The notes beneath the pieces are model-generated. The model was not told where the DNA came from, did no database searches, and saw only the letters and a program-made list of their open reading frames with translations. Below are positions 7,300 through 15,983 of a stretch of DNA of 61,973 nt, piece after piece (position 1 is the first letter of the stretch; the number at the start of each line of letters is the position of its first letter). The DNA is from Flavobacteriales bacterium (GTDB lineage Bacteria > Bacteroidota > Bacteroidia > Flavobacteriales > JADGDT01), in NCBI GenBank assembly GCA_023145275.1, contig JAGLEB010000091.1, positions 1-61,973 of the forward strand, given 5' to 3'. A program made the translations under genes and the position numbers.

Positions 7300-9528
7300 T
7301 TATAATGAATCAATAATAGCATTCAAAGTCGCACTTGGCCTCATAGCTTCTGAAGCTAATTCGTCATTTGGCATAAAGTAACCACCAATATCTATAGCAG
7401 AACCTTGAGCAGAGTTTAGCTCTTCAACTATCTTATCCTCATTTTGCACCATCTCCTTAGCAATTTTAGCGAAAGACTTTTTCAATTCTTTATCATCTTC
7501 TTGAGATGCTAAAGCTTCAGCCCAATACATTGCCCAATAAAAGTGACTACCACGATTGTCCAACTCATTAACCTTTCTAGAAGGCGACTTTCTATTATCT
7601 AAAAAAGCTGCAGTTGCTAAATCTATTGTTTTCGCGAGTATAGCAGCTTTATCATTTCCTTGAGAATTTGCAATATGCTCAAATGACACTCCTAATGCTA
7701 AAAATTCACCTAGGGAATCCCAACGTAGGTGTCCTTCTTTTTCGAACTGCTGAACGTGCTTTGGAGCTGATCCACCAGCACCAGTCTCAAACAATCCACC
7801 ACCCTGCATTAGAGGTACTATAGAGAGCATTTTAGAACTAGAAGCTAACTCTAAAATTGGAAATAAATCTGTCAAATAATCTCTTAAGACATTTCCTGTT
7901 ACAGAGATTGTATCTTCACCTTTTCTAATTCTCTCCAATGAGAATTTCATTGCATCCAATGGCGATAGTATTCTAATATCAAGACCAGATGTGTCATAAT
8001 CTTTCAGGTATACCTCAACCTTCTTAATAAGCTCAGCATCGTGGGCTCTATTGGGGTCTAACCAAAATATTGCAGGTGTTAGAGTAGCTTTAGCTCTGTT
8101 TACAGCTAGTTTCACCCAATCCTGAATTGGAGCATCTTTTGCTTGCGACATTCTAAAAATATCACCTTGTTCAACAACTTGAAAAAGCAATACTTTTCCT
8201 TCTTCATCAACAACTCTAATTTCACCTTCTCCTTGAGCTTCGAATGTTTTGTCGTGAGAGCCATACTCTTCTGCCTTTTGAGCCATTAACCCAACATTAG
8301 CAACCGATCCCATCGTAGAGGGATCAAAAGCTCCATTGCGTTGACAGTCCTCGATTGTTTCTTGATAAATCGTGGCATAACATCTATCTGGAATAATAGC
8401 CTTTGTATCTTTAAGATTACCGTCAGGCCCCCACATCTTTCCACCATCACGCACAACCACAGGCATAGAAGCATCTATAATTACATTATTAGGAACGTGA
8501 AGATTGGTAATTCCATTATCAGAATCGACCATTGCAACTTCAGGACTATTCTTATAAACCTCCATAATATCAGCCTCAATTTCAGCTTTCTTATTAGAAG
8601 GTAATTTTTCTATTTTAGCATATAGATCAGCAAGGCCATTACGAACGTTAACCCCTAATTCTGAGATAATATCTGCGTGTTTTTCAAAAACATCTTTGTA
8701 AAAAACTTCAACAGCATGTCCAAACATAATAGGATCAGACACCTTCATCATTGTAGCCTTTAGGTGCAAAGAAAACAATACTTCCTTAGCCTTTGCATCA
8801 TCAATCTGCTCTTGATAAAACTGACGAAGCTTGCGTACATTAATAGATGAAGTATCGATAACTTCACCCTTTAAAAGAGCTGTTTTTTCTTTTAAAACAG
8901 TTACACTTCCATCCTCTGCAACAAATTCTATCCTAACATCTCCAGCTTTAGAAATTGTTATAGACCTTTCGCTTCCATAGAAATCACCATCACTCATATA
9001 AGCAACATGTGCTTTTGAGTCTGGAGTCCATTCTTGCATGCGATGTGGATTTTTCTTAGCGTATTCTTTTACCGCATTTGCAGCTCTACGATCTGAGTTT
9101 CCTTCGCGAAGAACAGGATTTACAGCACTTCCCAAAACCTTAGCAAAACGCTTCTGAAGAGCTTTTTCTTCATCTGTCTTTGCCTCTTCTGGGTAACTTG
9201 GTATATCATAACCCTTAGATTGAAGTTCGCTAATAGCTGACTGTAATTGAGGTATTGAAGCTGAAATATTAGGCAACTTTATTATATTAGCCTCGGGTTT
9301 CTTAACCATCTCTCCTAAAAGAGCAAGGTCATCGTTTATTTTCTGATCCTCCTTTAAGTTTTCAGGGAATGTAGAAAGGATTCTTCCTGGCAGAGAAATA
9401 TCTTTTGTTTCAACTTCTATACCAGCAGCTTTTGTATATGCATTCACTATTGGCAGCAGTGAATAAGTTGCTAAAGCAGGTGCCTCATCTACTTTAGTCC
9501 AAATTATCTTTGATACTTTATCAATCAT
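7300..9528 (-). CDS. icd: Monomeric NADP-dependent isocitrate dehydrogenase
   Basis: At 742 residues this has the length and sequence of the monomeric IDH-II type, which is unrelated in length to the roughly 415-residue dimeric enzyme. Recognisable stretches include the N-terminal IIWTKVDEAPALATYSLLPI, the substrate-binding DISLPGRIL and NSDRRAANAVK segments, and the MQGGGLFETGAGGSAPKH loop. It oxidises isocitrate to 2-oxoglutarate in the TCA cycle with NADP, supplying 2-oxoglutarate and NADPH for the glutamate dehydrogenase encoded at 21238. It has its own terminator. A possible promoter and a palindrome lie upstream at 9668-9728. Confidence 0.95.
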   Translation of the reverse strand: MIDKVSKIIWTKVDEAPALATYSLLPIVNAYTKAAGIEVETKDISLPGRILSTFPENLKEDQKINDDLALLGEMVKKPEANIIKLPNISASIPQLQSAISELQSKGYDIPSYPEEAKTDEEKALQKRFAKVLGSAVNPVLREGNSDRRAANAVKEYAKKNPHRMQEWTPDSKAHVAYMSDGDFYGSERSITISKAGDVRIEFVAEDGSVTVLKEKTALLKGEVIDTSSINVRKLRQFYQEQIDDAKAKEVLFSLHLKATMMKVSDPIMFGHAVEVFYKDVFEKHADIISELGVNVRNGLADLYAKIEKLPSNKKAEIEADIMEVYKNSPEVAMVDSDNGITNLHVPNNVIIDASMPVVVRDGGKMWGPDGNLKDTKAIIPDRCYATIYQETIEDCQRNGAFDPSTMGSVANVGLMAQKAEEYGSHDKTFEAQGEGEIRVVDEEGKVLLFQVVEQGDIFRMSQAKDAPIQDWVKLAVNRAKATLTPAIFWLDPNRAHDAELIKKVEVYLKDYDTSGLDIRILSPLDAMKFSLERIRKGEDTISVTGNVLRDYLTDLFPILELASSSKMLSIVPLMQGGGLFETGAGGSAPKHVQQFEKEGHLRWDSLGEFLALGVSFEHIANSQGNDKAAILAKTIDLATAAFLDNRKSPSRKVNELDNRGSHFYWAMYWAEALASQEDDKELKKSFAKIAKEMVQNEDKIVEELNSAQGSAIDIGGYFMPNDELASEAMRPSATLNAIIDSL

Positions 9529-9667
9529 TGTATTTTGTATTTACATTACGGTCAACGAATTTAAAAAAATACAATGTATAAACCTACTCTACAAAATATG
9601 TATGCATATGATAGATGTCAGGATTAGACAATATATGTGATAATTACGCAATAATACCCCTATATAA

Positions 9668-9689
9668 ACAAGTATTCAATAATACTTGT
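9668..9689 (-). promoter_or_regulatory. Palindrome between icd and the SRPBCC gene
   Basis: ACAAGTATT (9668-9676), CAAT, AATACTTGT (9681-9689) is a perfect 9-bp inverted repeat. On the minus strand a TAGTTTTG box lies just upstream at 9704-9697 with TTTA 20 bases before it (9728-9725), so the palindrome would sit at the icd transcription start and could be an operator. It could equally be a weak terminator for the SRPBCC gene ending at 9746. Confidence 0.4.
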
Positions 9690-9745
9690 AAGAAAACAAA
9701 ACTACAATTATTGTATATAAATAATAAATAGCATAATCAAAAAAC

Positions 9746-10291
9746 TTACTTAAAAGCTTTTGCTCTGACAACTGAAACACTATCTAATTTTTCTAAACCT
9801 CTCAACAGGTCCTTTTCCATAGCTGCATCTATACCATTTGCCATAAATTTAAAAAAGAAAGACATTTCACCTTTCATCCCCCATGTAACCTTTGTCCCTC
9901 CTTCAAATTCGTCAAACTTCCAATAAATATTAGATTTCATCTCCCAAGGACTCTTAAAAAATATCAGCTGATCTATAGAAGAATATGGATTCACCGAAAC
10001 AATTTCCATGCCTCCGTCTCCCGACTCTTCCCCCGTCCACGAATACTTAGCACCTACTCCACTCTCGCTTCCAGAATAGGTTTTCTTCATATTCCCATCA
10101 AATCTCTCCTCCCACGGACTCCATTCAGGCCATTGCTTAAAGTCATTGACATACGAATACACAACTTTAGAAGGTGCATCAACAACTCTAGTTCTACTAG
10201 TATCATAACTTCCATCAATCGAAGCTAACCAGATTATAAATACAACAAATAGTAGTGCTAGTGCAATTACGGTATACTTTAATATTTTCAT
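9746..10291 (-). CDS. SRPBCC (START-like) family protein with N-terminal membrane anchor
   Basis: The 181-residue product has one hydrophobic segment (about residues 7-25) and then a polyketide cyclase/dehydrase-like SRPBCC domain: residues 32-175 include VVDAPSKVVYSYVNDFKQWP, the typical start, and WSPWEERFDGNMKKTY. Such proteins bind a hydrophobic ligand in a deep cavity; no ligand can be named. It lies 19 bases after the YjbR-like gene, so both are likely on one transcript. Confidence 0.8.
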   Translation of the reverse strand: MKILKYTVIALALLFVVFIIWLASIDGSYDTSRTRVVDAPSKVVYSYVNDFKQWPEWSPWEERFDGNMKKTYSGSESGVGAKYSWTGEESGDGGMEIVSVNPYSSIDQLIFFKSPWEMKSNIYWKFDEFEGGTKVTWGMKGEMSFFFKFMANGIDAAMEKDLLRGLEKLDSVSVVRAKAFK

Positions 10292-10310
10292 TTTTTTACA
10301 GTTTTATTAC

Positions 10311-10661
10311 CTAATTATTTAGTTCTTCTTTCTGTTTTTTGCTAAGATTTGAGACTACCAAATCATACGAATGATCTATTAACTTAATCAATAAACTTTT
10401 CGGAAAATCACCCGAATAGTCAAGCGTATTCCAATGCTTCTTATTCATGTGATAGCCAGGAATAATTGCTTCGTACTGCTCTCGCAGCTCTATTGACCAA
10501 TCAGGATTACATTTTAGATTTATTGATCCCGATTTTTCTAAAGACATTAGCGCAAACATCTTTCCCATCACTTTAAACACTAAAGTTACCTCATCGAATG
10601 GAAAGGATTCGGTACTAGCTTTTTTCGAGATACAAAACGCTCTAACTTCTTCAACATTCAT
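10311..10661 (-). CDS. MmcQ/YjbR family protein
   Basis: The real gene most likely starts at the ATG at 10659-10661, giving 116 residues beginning MNVEEVRAFCISKKASTESF. This is the normal YjbR length, with KHWNTLDYSGDFP and LIDHSYDLVVSNLSKK in the usual places. The fold is a double-wing type and some members have been linked to DNA binding, but the role is unknown. The same frame stays open upstream to 10868, but that extra 69 codons is encoded inside an inverted-repeat element (10707-10881) and is not family sequence. Confidence 0.85.
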   Translation of the reverse strand: MNVEEVRAFCISKKASTESFPFDEVTLVFKVMGKMFALMSLEKSGSINLKCNPDWSIELREQYEAIIPGYHMNKKHWNTLDYSGDFPKSLLIKLIDHSYDLVVSNLSKKQKEELNN

Positions 10662-10706
10662 ACTATAAAAGTTTCTTAAATATACGAATGATATTTTTAT
10701 TCTTAG

Positions 10707-10881
10707 CTTAAATCCGCAGGTGGTTTCGTTATGAAAAGCTGTAATGTATGCTAGCGTTGGTTTAGCGCAGAAAAAAAGTAATGCAGGCGTATCCATAAAT
10801 ACGGTGAGTAAGTTTTTATAAGCATTTACAATGATGGCGTGCGGTACAGTTTTGTAATAGAAATCCATTTGCGGATTTAAG
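10707..10881. repeat. 175-bp element with 12-bp terminal inverted repeats
   Basis: CTTAAATCCGCA at 10707-10718 and TGCGGATTTAAG at 10870-10881 are perfect inverted copies that bound 175 bases of non-gene sequence. The element lies 46 bases upstream of the YjbR start and provides a spurious in-frame extension (MDFYYKTVPHAIIV and so on). No transposase is inside, so if mobile it would be MITE-like. The same end sequence recurs at 22578-22603 and, degenerate, at 61565-61590. Confidence 0.6.
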
Positions 10882-10966
10882 GCATTAGTTGTTGTTTTTG
10901 GTACGATGATTTTAATAACACGCTATTTGATTATTGATACCTAGTCCCGAAGAGAGGGCAGAACTA

Positions 10967-12091
10967 TTAATCAACTACGAATAGATCTGATGTTATCCCA
11001 TCTGTTTGAAATCTTGCAGCTTCAGATATTAAGACGACATCTCCTTTCTTAACTAATTTTCCGTTTTTAAGCATATCATCAACCTTAGTCAATAACTCTC
11101 TATAGAATTCTTCTCCATAATCATTAAGAACTCTATCCAAAGATACTCCCCAAATTGTTCTTAATCCAGTCATTAAATACTCATTAAAACTATCTGTCGC
11201 CGTTAAAACTTCAGCCTCGAAATATGAATTAGACCTCAAGCCCTCTAAGTACAATTTGTTATTTGCTAGATTCCACCTACGCGACTGTCCATTAAAAGAA
11301 TGAGCAGACGGGCCTACCCCAAGATACTTCTCACCCTGCCAATAGGAGCTATTGTGTCTCGAAAAATAATTTTCTTTTCCAAAGTTTGATATTTCATACT
11401 GAATAAATCCATGTTTCTTTGTTTCATCAATCAAAACCTTAAAATCACTAAGAGCTTTCTCGTCTGAAACATTTGGGTATTTTCCACTTTTTATTAACTT
11501 ATTTAATGGTGTTTTATCCTCAACAGTAAGAGCGTATGCCGAAATATGTGGCACTCCCAACTCAAAAGCCCTATTTAAATTATACCGCCAATCTTGCTCA
11601 CTCTGATTTGGTACACCATAAATAAGATCAATTGTAATATTATCCCATCCTGCATCCTTGATCAATGAAATACACTCTTCAGCCTGATTTTTATCGTGAG
11701 CCCTATTCATAAACTCTAAATCTTTCTGATGAAAAGATTGGATACCAACACTAAATCTGTTAATCGCTGTTTTCTTTAACTCTTTTAACTTCTCCACATT
11801 TATATCATCCGGATTAGCTTCGATGGTAATTTCTGGTTCCTCGATTACATCATAGTTCTGGTACACAGCATCCAAAATCTTAACAATATCAGTACTTGCA
11901 ATAACTGTTGGTGTTCCCCCTCCAAAATAAATTGTCTTTACTTCTTCAGTAATTTCAGTTTTTCTTGTCTCTAGCTCAAAAATAATCGCATTAATTATAG
12001 CATCCTTATTCTTTAAAGACGTAGTAAAGTGAAAATCGCAGTAATAGCAACGTTGTTTACAAAATGGTATATGAATGTATATGCCAGCCAT
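10967..12091 (-). CDS. hemW: HemW, heme chaperone (radical SAM, coproporphyrinogen III oxidase-like)
   Basis: This 374-residue protein begins MAGIYIHIPFCKQRCYYCDF, with the radical-SAM CX3CX2C motif (Cys11, Cys15, Cys18) preceded by YIHIPF as in HemN/HemW. The short length and the absence of the extra N-terminal segment of true HemN indicate HemW, which binds heme and delivers it to membrane cytochromes. GGGTPTV (SAM-binding) and SVGIQSF are in their expected places. It lies 70 bases after rarA on the same strand. Confidence 0.92.
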   Translation of the reverse strand: MAGIYIHIPFCKQRCYYCDFHFTTSLKNKDAIINAIIFELETRKTEITEEVKTIYFGGGTPTVIASTDIVKILDAVYQNYDVIEEPEITIEANPDDINVEKLKELKKTAINRFSVGIQSFHQKDLEFMNRAHDKNQAEECISLIKDAGWDNITIDLIYGVPNQSEQDWRYNLNRAFELGVPHISAYALTVEDKTPLNKLIKSGKYPNVSDEKALSDFKVLIDETKKHGFIQYEISNFGKENYFSRHNSSYWQGEKYLGVGPSAHSFNGQSRRWNLANNKLYLEGLRSNSYFEAEVLTATDSFNEYLMTGLRTIWGVSLDRVLNDYGEEFYRELLTKVDDMLKNGKLVKKGDVVLISEAARFQTDGITSDLFVVD

Positions 12092-12161
12092 TTCTGTTCA
12101 AGTTTATGGTTTAGTTCAAAGACAGAAGTTAATCACCATTGCCTCTATACTTTTACCTTGA

Positions 12162-13442
12162 TTAATACTGATACTTATCACCCCACATACTTTTCAAGTA
12201 ATTGCGGAGCTTATTTTCTCCTTGATTATTTCCAGGATCATAGAGTTTACTTCCAACAATCTCATCTGGCAAGTATTCTTGAACCACAAAATTATTAGGG
12301 TAAGCATGCGAATACATATAGTCCTTACCGTAATTTAAGTCCTTCATTAATTTTGTAGGAGCATTTCGCAGGTGAATAGGAATCTCTAAGTCTCCAGTTT
12401 GTTTCACCAATTGTTGTGCTTCGTTTATCGCTTGGTAAGCCGCATTTGATTTTGGAGATGAAGCCATATAAGTAACGCATTGACTCAATATAATTCTACT
12501 CTCAGGAAAACCTACAACATTTACAGCTTGAAATGTATTATTAGCGAGTAATAGCGCATTAGGATTTGCATTTCCAATATCTTCAGAAGCAAGAATCACC
12601 AGCCTACGAGCAATGAATTTCAAATCTTCGCCTCCTTCTATCATACGCGCCAACCAATAAACAGCCGCATTAGGATCTGACCCACGAATAGATTTTATAA
12701 ATGCTGAGATAATATCGTAGTGTTGTTCGCCAGTTTTGTCATAACGAACAGCTTTAGTTTGAATCTTGCTTTTCACTAAATCATTCGTAATAACAATTTT
12801 TTCTTCAGTAGAAGAATTTATTAGCAACTCAAATATATTCAATAACTTTCTACCGTCGCCTCCTGACAATCTTAACAAAGCATCGTATTCTTTTACCTCT
12901 ATATTTTTCTTCTGAATATACTCATCTTTCTCAATTGCTCTATCGAGCATTTCAACAAGATCATCTTTTGTAAACGGATTAAGAGTATATACTTGGCTCC
13001 TTGATAAAAGGGCCGGAATAACCTCAAAACTCGGATTTTCGGTGGTAGCACCAATTAACGTCACCCACCCTTTCTCGACAGCACCAAGTAGTGAGTCTTG
13101 CTGTGATTTACTAAAACGGTGAATCTCGTCAATAAACAAAATAGGATTTTTCATTGTAAAAAGTCCGGATGATCTCTTGGCTTTATCTATAACTTCACGA
13201 ATATCCTTCACCCCCGAATTTATTGCGGAAAGCGAAAAGAATGGTCGTTTTGATTGTTCAGAAATAATCTGAGCGAGAGTAGTTTTTCCTGTCCCAGGAG
13301 GACCCCAAAAAATCATTGATGGTATCATACCACTAGCTAATATCTGACGTAAAACTCCATTTTGTCCGACTAAATGATCCTGACTAATATAATCGTCAAG
13401 TGTTTTTGGACGTAATCGTTCTGCGAGTGGTTGATTGTTCAT
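12162..13442 (-). CDS. rarA: Replication-associated recombination protein A (AAA+ ATPase)
   Basis: The 426-residue product has Walker A GPPGTGKTT at residues 47-55 and Walker B FIDEIHRF at 103-110, with sensor sequence GATTENPSF. The C-terminal MgsA tetramerisation region contains IRGSDPNAAVYWLARMIEGG. RarA acts at stalled replication forks with SSB. It is divergent from the rhomboid gene across 127 bases and is followed by hemW. Confidence 0.95.
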   Translation of the reverse strand: MNNQPLAERLRPKTLDDYISQDHLVGQNGVLRQILASGMIPSMIFWGPPGTGKTTLAQIISEQSKRPFFSLSAINSGVKDIREVIDKAKRSSGLFTMKNPILFIDEIHRFSKSQQDSLLGAVEKGWVTLIGATTENPSFEVIPALLSRSQVYTLNPFTKDDLVEMLDRAIEKDEYIQKKNIEVKEYDALLRLSGGDGRKLLNIFELLINSSTEEKIVITNDLVKSKIQTKAVRYDKTGEQHYDIISAFIKSIRGSDPNAAVYWLARMIEGGEDLKFIARRLVILASEDIGNANPNALLLANNTFQAVNVVGFPESRIILSQCVTYMASSPKSNAAYQAINEAQQLVKQTGDLEIPIHLRNAPTKLMKDLNYGKDYMYSHAYPNNFVVQEYLPDEIVGSKLYDPGNNQGENKLRNYLKSMWGDKYQY

Positions 13443-13512
13443 TCTTTGTTTAAGTGCTTAAAGGGTGAATTATACCAAATACTTAACAGTTTTAAAAGTT
13501 AAATATTTTAGA

Positions 13513-13542
13513 TTGTAAAAATATAAAAGAAAAGTATCTTTG
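13513..13542 (+). promoter_or_regulatory. Predicted promoter of the rhomboid protease gene
   Basis: TTG at 13513-13515, 19 bases, then TATCTTTG at 13535-13542, a full match to the Bacteroidota TAnnTTTG element. The start codon is 27 bases downstream. Confidence 0.7.
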
Positions 13543-13569
13543 AGATGATTATACTAGATAAATCCTCAA

Positions 13570-14343
13570 ATGACTAACGAGATTCAACATAACAACAATT
13601 CATACTTCACAATACCTTTATATTTTGTGTTACTCCTATGGATAATAAAGTGGGCTGAATACAAGTTTGGTTTCGATTTAGGATTTCTAGGGGTGAAACC
13701 TCATGATATTTATGGCCTAAAGGGAATATTATTTTCACCTTTAATTCACGGTGATACTGGGCACCTTTTCAACAATTCTATCCCTTTATTTGTACTGTCG
13801 ATGGCTTTATTTTATTTCTACAAGCCTATTGCTTGGCGAGTATTATTATTATCGTGGCTTTTTAGCGGCTTAGCTACATGGCTAATAGGAAGAGAGAATA
13901 CTTATCACATAGGAGCAAGTGGAATAATTTACGCCATGGCCTCTTTCCTATTTTTCAGTGGTGTAATCAGAAAGCATCCTAAATTAATGGCGATATCGCT
14001 AATAGTCACTTTTTTGTATGGAAGTATGGTTTGGGGTATCTTCCCAAATGAGGTAAGAATATCTTGGGAAGGACATCTTTCTGGCGCTTTGGTAGGCCTA
14101 TTGCTTGCCGTAATATTTAGGAAAATTGGACCTAGGAAAAAAATATATCACTGGGAAGAAGAAAAAGAACTCAGCGAAGACGAAAAGTACTTGGAAGATT
14201 TAGCACTACGAGCTGGTGAAAATTACAGTGAGAAACAAGATAAAGAAGAGGAGACGAATGTTGAGAAAGCAATAAATACAACAGGAAACGATTCAATCAA
14301 CAAACCAGTAATATACCACTACAAGCCTAAGAAAGAAGAATAA
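13570..14343 (+). CDS. Rhomboid family intramembrane serine protease
   Basis: The 257-residue protein has about six membrane segments. Key rhomboid residues are visible: HLFNNSIPLF (the HxxxN motif of TM2), the nucleophile Ser117 in IGASGIIYAM and the catalytic His169 in WEGHLSGALVG. It should cleave membrane proteins within the inner membrane. A charged cytoplasmic tail of about 70 residues rich in Glu and Lys follows the last membrane segment. The 3' end overlaps the convergent aminotransferase gene by 25 bases. Confidence 0.92.
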   Translation: MTNEIQHNNNSYFTIPLYFVLLLWIIKWAEYKFGFDLGFLGVKPHDIYGLKGILFSPLIHGDTGHLFNNSIPLFVLSMALFYFYKPIAWRVLLLSWLFSGLATWLIGRENTYHIGASGIIYAMASFLFFSGVIRKHPKLMAISLIVTFLYGSMVWGIFPNEVRISWEGHLSGALVGLLLAVIFRKIGPRKKIYHWEEEKELSEDEKYLEDLALRAGENYSEKQDKEEETNVEKAINTTGNDSINKPVIYHYKPKKEE

Positions 14344-15119
14344 ATTTTTTCTACAATATCATTTTTTACAGAAAACTTAATATCTTCAATGCTCAAAATT
14401 GGCAGAACAATCATAGATGTACTAGTAAGGAAAGCACTTTCATAATCAGATATATCGTCAAGTCTTATATCCTTTTCAACCACCTCAACATCAATAGAGT
14501 TCGCAATTTCGATAACCTTTTGTCGTGTAATTCCATTTAGAACTTTCTCTACTTTTGAGGTGTAAATCATATTTCCTTCAACAAAAAACACATTCGACCG
14601 GCTTCCTTCGGTTATTAGCCTATTAGAATCAACTAATAACACTTCAAACAAATCATCACTAATAATCTTTTTATTTGCTACTTCTCTTATTTCACTATTG
14701 GCGATCTTAGCATTTGGATCTTCCCTCTCACCAAAACACAAGCCCACTTTCACACCATCTTTGTGTTGTATTACTGTAGGAAATATAGGTTTCACAAAAT
14801 ACAACAAATAGTATTCTAACTTAGAACCTGAATAAACTAGGTCAAGCCGAATATTATTCTTTGTGAAAGTATTTACACTAGCGAGTTTCTCAACATCCAA
14901 TAACAATTCAGTCTCACTAGGTACGTTATCACTCTCCAATACTTTCAACTCTATAGATTTAATCAACCTATCATAGTGTTCCAAAAAGAAAATAGCACTA
15001 TTGTTTTCCCAAGTAAAAACTTCGTAAACAACAGTACTATCTTTTGCTCTTAACATTGATGATTGATCATCTATCCCGTGTAATTTTCCACTAAAAATAT
15101 AATAATCGCCAATCATCAT
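14319..15119 (-). CDS. Class IV (PLP-dependent) aminotransferase, PabC/IlvE-like
   Basis: This 266-residue protein matches fold-type IV aminotransferases: the Lys in NAKIANSEIRE should form the PLP Schiff base, the Glu in ITEGSRSNVFFV contacts the cofactor, and NGITRQKVIEIA is the PLP phosphate-binding region. Its length is closer to 4-amino-4-deoxychorismate lyase or D-amino acid transaminase than to IlvE, but the sequence is too divergent to choose a substrate. It sits 9 bases downstream of rlmB, with its C-terminal codons overlapping the rhomboid gene on the other strand. Confidence 0.8.
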   Translation of the reverse strand: MMIGDYYIFSGKLHGIDDQSSMLRAKDSTVVYEVFTWENNSAIFFLEHYDRLIKSIELKVLESDNVPSETELLLDVEKLASVNTFTKNNIRLDLVYSGSKLEYYLLYFVKPIFPTVIQHKDGVKVGLCFGEREDPNAKIANSEIREVANKKIISDDLFEVLLVDSNRLITEGSRSNVFFVEGNMIYTSKVEKVLNGITRQKVIEIANSIDVEVVEKDIRLDDISDYESAFLTSTSMIVLPILSIEDIKFSVKNDIVEKIYSSFLGL

Positions 15120-15128
15120 AAAAACTAT

Positions 15129-15878
15129 TTATCTTCTTTGTCTAACTACTTCATACAATACAGCACCACAAGCAACAGACACATTAAGAGACTTTATCTC
15201 TCCAAGTATTGGAAGTTTTGCTTTTCGATCTGCAATTTTTTGCATGCCCAAAGTAATTCCTTTCTCCTCGTTGCCTACCACTATAGCTGTAGGCCCCTTC
15301 ATATCTACATCGTAAATAAAGTCATTTGATTTTTCTGTCGCCGCAATAACCTGTATCCCTGAAGATTGCATGTAATAAACAGTATCTTTTAGATTGTCCA
15401 CCTTACAAATAGGCACATTAAAAATAGCTCCAGTTGCTGTTTTCATAGCATCGGCACTTACGGGAGCTGAGCCCTGCTTAGGTATAATAATTCCATTCAC
15501 GCCAGTACACTCTGCAGTACGAACTATAGCTCCAAAATTACGGACATCAGTTATTTGATCGAGTATAACAAAAAGAGGATTTGCTCCACTTTCTTGAGTC
15601 TGTAGGACTAATTCGTCTAAAGAAATAAATTCCACAGGCGAAATAAACGCAAAAACACCTTGATGAGTTTTTCGGGTCAATCTATTTAATTTTTCAACAG
15701 GAACCGTTTTCGACTCAATTTCGTGTTTATCTATTAAAACTCTTAGCTCACTAATCAAATCGCCTTTAAGACCTTTTTGTATAAATACTCTATCAAAAGT
15801 AACTCCAGCTTTTATCCCTTCTATTACAGGACGTATTCCAAAAAGTGATTCAGTTTCGATTCTTCCTTTCTCTGCCAT
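15129..15878 (-). CDS. rlmB: 23S rRNA 2'-O-methyltransferase RlmB-like (SpoU family)
   Basis: With the ATG at 15878 the protein is 249 residues, starting MAEKGRIETESLFGIRPVIE. An upstream TTG at 15896 in the same frame adds only six residues and is less likely. The N-terminal SpoU substrate-binding domain is followed by the knotted SpoU methyltransferase domain with DQITDVRNFGAIVRTAE, IVVGNEEKGI and LNVSVACGAVLYEVVRQR. It should methylate G2251 (E. coli numbering) of 23S rRNA, or a related position. A predicted promoter lies at 15894-15924. Confidence 0.9.
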   Translation of the reverse strand: MAEKGRIETESLFGIRPVIEGIKAGVTFDRVFIQKGLKGDLISELRVLIDKHEIESKTVPVEKLNRLTRKTHQGVFAFISPVEFISLDELVLQTQESGANPLFVILDQITDVRNFGAIVRTAECTGVNGIIIPKQGSAPVSADAMKTATGAIFNVPICKVDNLKDTVYYMQSSGIQVIAATEKSNDFIYDVDMKGPTAIVVGNEEKGITLGMQKIADRKAKLPILGEIKSLNVSVACGAVLYEVVRQRR

Positions 15879-15893
15879 TTTAAAAAATTTTCT

Positions 15894-15924
15894 CAAAGGT
15901 AGTTTATTTCACTTCAATTATAAA
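15894..15924 (-). promoter_or_regulatory. Possible promoter of rlmB
   Basis: On the minus strand, TTTA (15924-15921), 19 bases, then TACCTTTG (15901-15894). The -7 box is a full match; a full TTTG occurs at 15928-15925 but with a longer 23-base spacer. The -7 box overlaps the alternative TTG start, which supports the ATG at 15878. Confidence 0.4.
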
Positions 15925-15925
15925 C

Positions 15926-15956
15926 AAAAAAAAGCACCCTATAGTATAGGATGCTT
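15926..15956 (-). terminator. Terminator of prs-rplY
   Basis: On the minus strand AAGCATCCTATA and TATAGGGTGCTT form a 12-bp stem with one G-T pair and a 1-base centre, so the real loop is a few bases, followed by a run of eight Ts. Confidence 0.75.
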
Positions 15957-15983
15957 CTCGGTATCATAAAAAAACAGTTTTGA

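Noticed and set aside
10662..10868. 69-codon N-terminal extension of the YjbR gene
   Set aside because: It is encoded largely within the inverted-repeat element, and the family protein length fits the ATG at 10661.
15879..15896. TTG start for rlmB
   Set aside because: The ATG at 15878 gives the normal length, and the predicted -7 box overlaps the TTG.
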